The position numbers were made by a program, and so were the translations under genes. From positions 19,046 to 34,928 of the forward strand of contig DBCP01000048.1 in NCBI GenBank assembly GCA_002293105.1: 15,883 nt of DNA. The letters are read 5' to 3'. Of the stretch, positions 14,347-15,883 are shown piece after piece (positions within the stretch are counted from its first letter, which is position 1; each line of letters begins with the position of its first letter). The notes beneath the pieces are model-generated. The model made no database searches. It had not been told where the DNA came from and saw only the letters and a list, made by a program, of their open reading frames with translations. The stretch is from Bacteroidetes bacterium UBA955 (GTDB lineage Bacteria; Bacteroidota; Bacteroidia; NS11-12g; UBA955).

Positions 14347-15883
14347 AACAATCATCACATTGACCGCCACTTTGGGGTTTGCCGGAATGGCGATGTCCCA
14401 AAATGTATCGACTTATGCCGGTAAACAATACCTTGGCAGCGGGGATTACAATGCCACGTCCAATAATAATTTGTTGGACGAGTTGTTCAGCTATCCTTTG
14501 GGAATCGCAGTAGACAACAACAACAGGATGTGGGTTACTGACCAGCATAACGTGATGATTTTGGATGGTAGCTTGAGTCGAATTCGCGGTGGCTTTTTGG
14601 GCGATCCAACAGCGCCGGGAGCCATTGGAATTGACAATGGAACAGGAACCGTATCCCGCTTCAATACCCCACAAGGTGTGGAAGTTAATAAAAACACCAA
14701 TGATCTTTATATTGTTGACACAGACAACGCCCTCATTCGCAAAGGAACCCAGTTTGTCAACGTGTCGAATGGTACGGTATTCTCAACGGTAGCAGGGAAT
14801 TACTCTTTCACCGGTGACCACGTGGATGGTTTAACATCGGCTGCATATTTCAGTTCTCCGAGTGATATCGCCATCAATTCAGCGGGTGAAATGTACATCT
14901 GCGATTTTGGCAATGAAGTCATTCGTAAAATTTCAGGGGGTAAAGTAACCACCATCGCGGGAAAGCCAGAAACAGCGGGCGATGCCACAGGTGTGGGTTC
15001 TAATGCACGTTTCTATGCACCCTCAGGTATTTGCCTTGAGAACGATAATTCCATGCTCATTGCTGATCGAAACAACAAGAAAATTAAACGATTAAACTTA
15101 ACTACCAACGAGGTAACAACCGTAATTTCAACAGGGTTAAATATGCCATCGGATGTAGTAGCAGTGAACGGTCGCATCTTTGTCGCTGATCAGTATTGTA
15201 TCAAGGTCTATGATGGTACTACCCTGAAAGTGTATGCAGGTCAAGAGTTGGAAATGGGGTATACCGATGGTGCTGCCAAAGATGCCAAATTCGGATTGAT
15301 TAATTTGTTTACTTACCGCAAAGCGGATTCTGCCTTCTATATCTGCGACCAAGTGAATAATGTGATTCGTCGATTAACCCTTCAAGATCCTCCATCTGTA
15401 AGTTTTGTGGCCAACAAAACCGCGGTCAATGTCAATCAAACGGTTGCATTGGTATCGTCTTGTACCCGCACAACTTCCTACACATGGAGTATTACGCCTA
15501 CCTCTTACACATTGCAATCTGGCTCGAAGTTGACCGACAAAGATTTGTATGTTTCTTTCAATTCAACGGGTTCGTACACCATAACATTGGTGGGCGCTAA
15601 CTCATCGGATAAAACGACCGTAACAAAATTGAACTATATCAACGTATCAAATACATCAAACTTGAAACCCATTTGTGATTTTACCGCGGATGTGGTTACG
15701 CCTAACACTGTTCAAACCGTTCGTTTGTTTGATTTGAGCGATAACAATCCAACTTCATGGCAGTGGACGATTAATCCAACGACGTTCAGTTTCCAAAATG
15801 CTACAACATCAACATCAAAGAACGCTGATGTGAAATTCTCAGCATTTGGACTGTATTCGGTAACATTAAAGGTCACCAACAGT
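14339..15883 (+). CDS. Secreted NHL-propeller protein with PKD domains, 3'-truncated by the window edge
   Basis: The frame is open from ATG 14339 to the last base (515 codons, no stop), so the C-terminus is missing. A signal peptide of about 20 residues (MNKTIITLTATLGFAGMAMS, then QN) directs export. Six NHL-type repeats follow, each with a [YTSAM]-P-x-[GD]-[IV] entry and a [DE]-x-x-N-x-x-I-[RK] exit: near 52 (YPLGIAVD), 110 (TPQGVEVN), 173 (SPSDIAIN), 227 (APSGICLE), 269 (MPSDVVAV) and 319-345 (YICDQVNNVIRRL), giving a six-bladed propeller. Two PKD-like Ig domains follow (about 352-436 and 445-515; YTWSITP, GSYTITLVGANSS, WQWTINP, GLYSVTLKVTNS). Bacteroidota proteins of this build usually end in a type IX secretion sorting domain; that part is outside the window. 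The ATG lies inside the last codons of purC, an 8-base overlap. A surface or adhesive role is inference. Confidence 0.88.
   Translation, partial: MNKTIITLTATLGFAGMAMSQNVSTYAGKQYLGSGDYNATSNNNLLDELFSYPLGIAVDNNNRMWVTDQHNVMILDGSLSRIRGGFLGDPTAPGAIGIDNGTGTVSRFNTPQGVEVNKNTNDLYIVDTDNALIRKGTQFVNVSNGTVFSTVAGNYSFTGDHVDGLTSAAYFSSPSDIAINSAGEMYICDFGNEVIRKISGGKVTTIAGKPETAGDATGVGSNARFYAPSGICLENDNSMLIADRNNKKIKRLNLTTNEVTTVISTGLNMPSDVVAVNGRIFVADQYCIKVYDGTTLKVYAGQELEMGYTDGAAKDAKFGLINLFTYRKADSAFYICDQVNNVIRRLTLQDPPSVSFVANKTAVNVNQTVALVSSCTRTTSYTWSITPTSYTLQSGSKLTDKDLYVSFNSTGSYTITLVGANSSDKTTVTKLNYINVSNTSNLKPICDFTADVVTPNTVQTVRLFDLSDNNPTSWQWTINPTTFSFQNATTSTSKNADVKFSAFGLYSVTLKVTNS

Overview
The window looks like chromosomal DNA of a Bacteroidota bacterium, most likely a Flavobacteriales relative. 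Pointers are the Bacteroidota-style OmpR regulator and sensor kinase, the phoH-purC neighbourhood, a secreted NHL-propeller/PKD protein, a CRTAC1-type lipoprotein, start codons with little Shine-Dalgarno signal, and sequences matching the TAnnTTTG -7 promoter element of this phylum. Sampled stretches are about 43-50% G+C. The order is an inference. No tRNA, rRNA, CRISPR array, insertion sequence or integrase was seen, and no gap between genes exceeds 300 bases. The longest, 12142-12368, is a divergent promoter region.

Bases 1-5316 (+) hold a tight run: the 3' part of dnaE (the 5' end lies outside the window), a GT2-type glycosyltransferase that starts inside the end of dnaE, and a BaiN/HI0933-type flavoprotein that starts on the glycosyltransferase stop. 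Facing them, 7195-5313 (-) encode a histidine kinase and its OmpR-family response regulator, linked by an ATGA overlap. A GlcD-type FAD-linked oxidase (7276-8673, +) diverges from the kinase.

Bases 9775-8670 (-) form a two-gene unit: a divergent SAM-hydroxide-adenosyltransferase (DUF62) family protein followed by a small ABM-domain protein. Upstream on the same strand lies a 753-residue lipoprotein with seven FG-GAP/VCBS calcium-binding repeats and an ASPIC/UnbV domain (12141-9880). From 12369 to the window end (+) come the PhoH ATPase, SAICAR synthase (purC), and the start of a secreted six-bladed NHL propeller with PKD domains that runs off the window.

Most of this is housekeeping. The points worth a second look are the loss of all three canonical triad residues in the DUF62 protein, two very AT-rich islands inside the sensor kinase gene, two convergent gene pairs that share four bases at their stop codons, and a secreted adhesin-like gene that starts inside purC. 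I did not find convincing evidence of a wholly new system.
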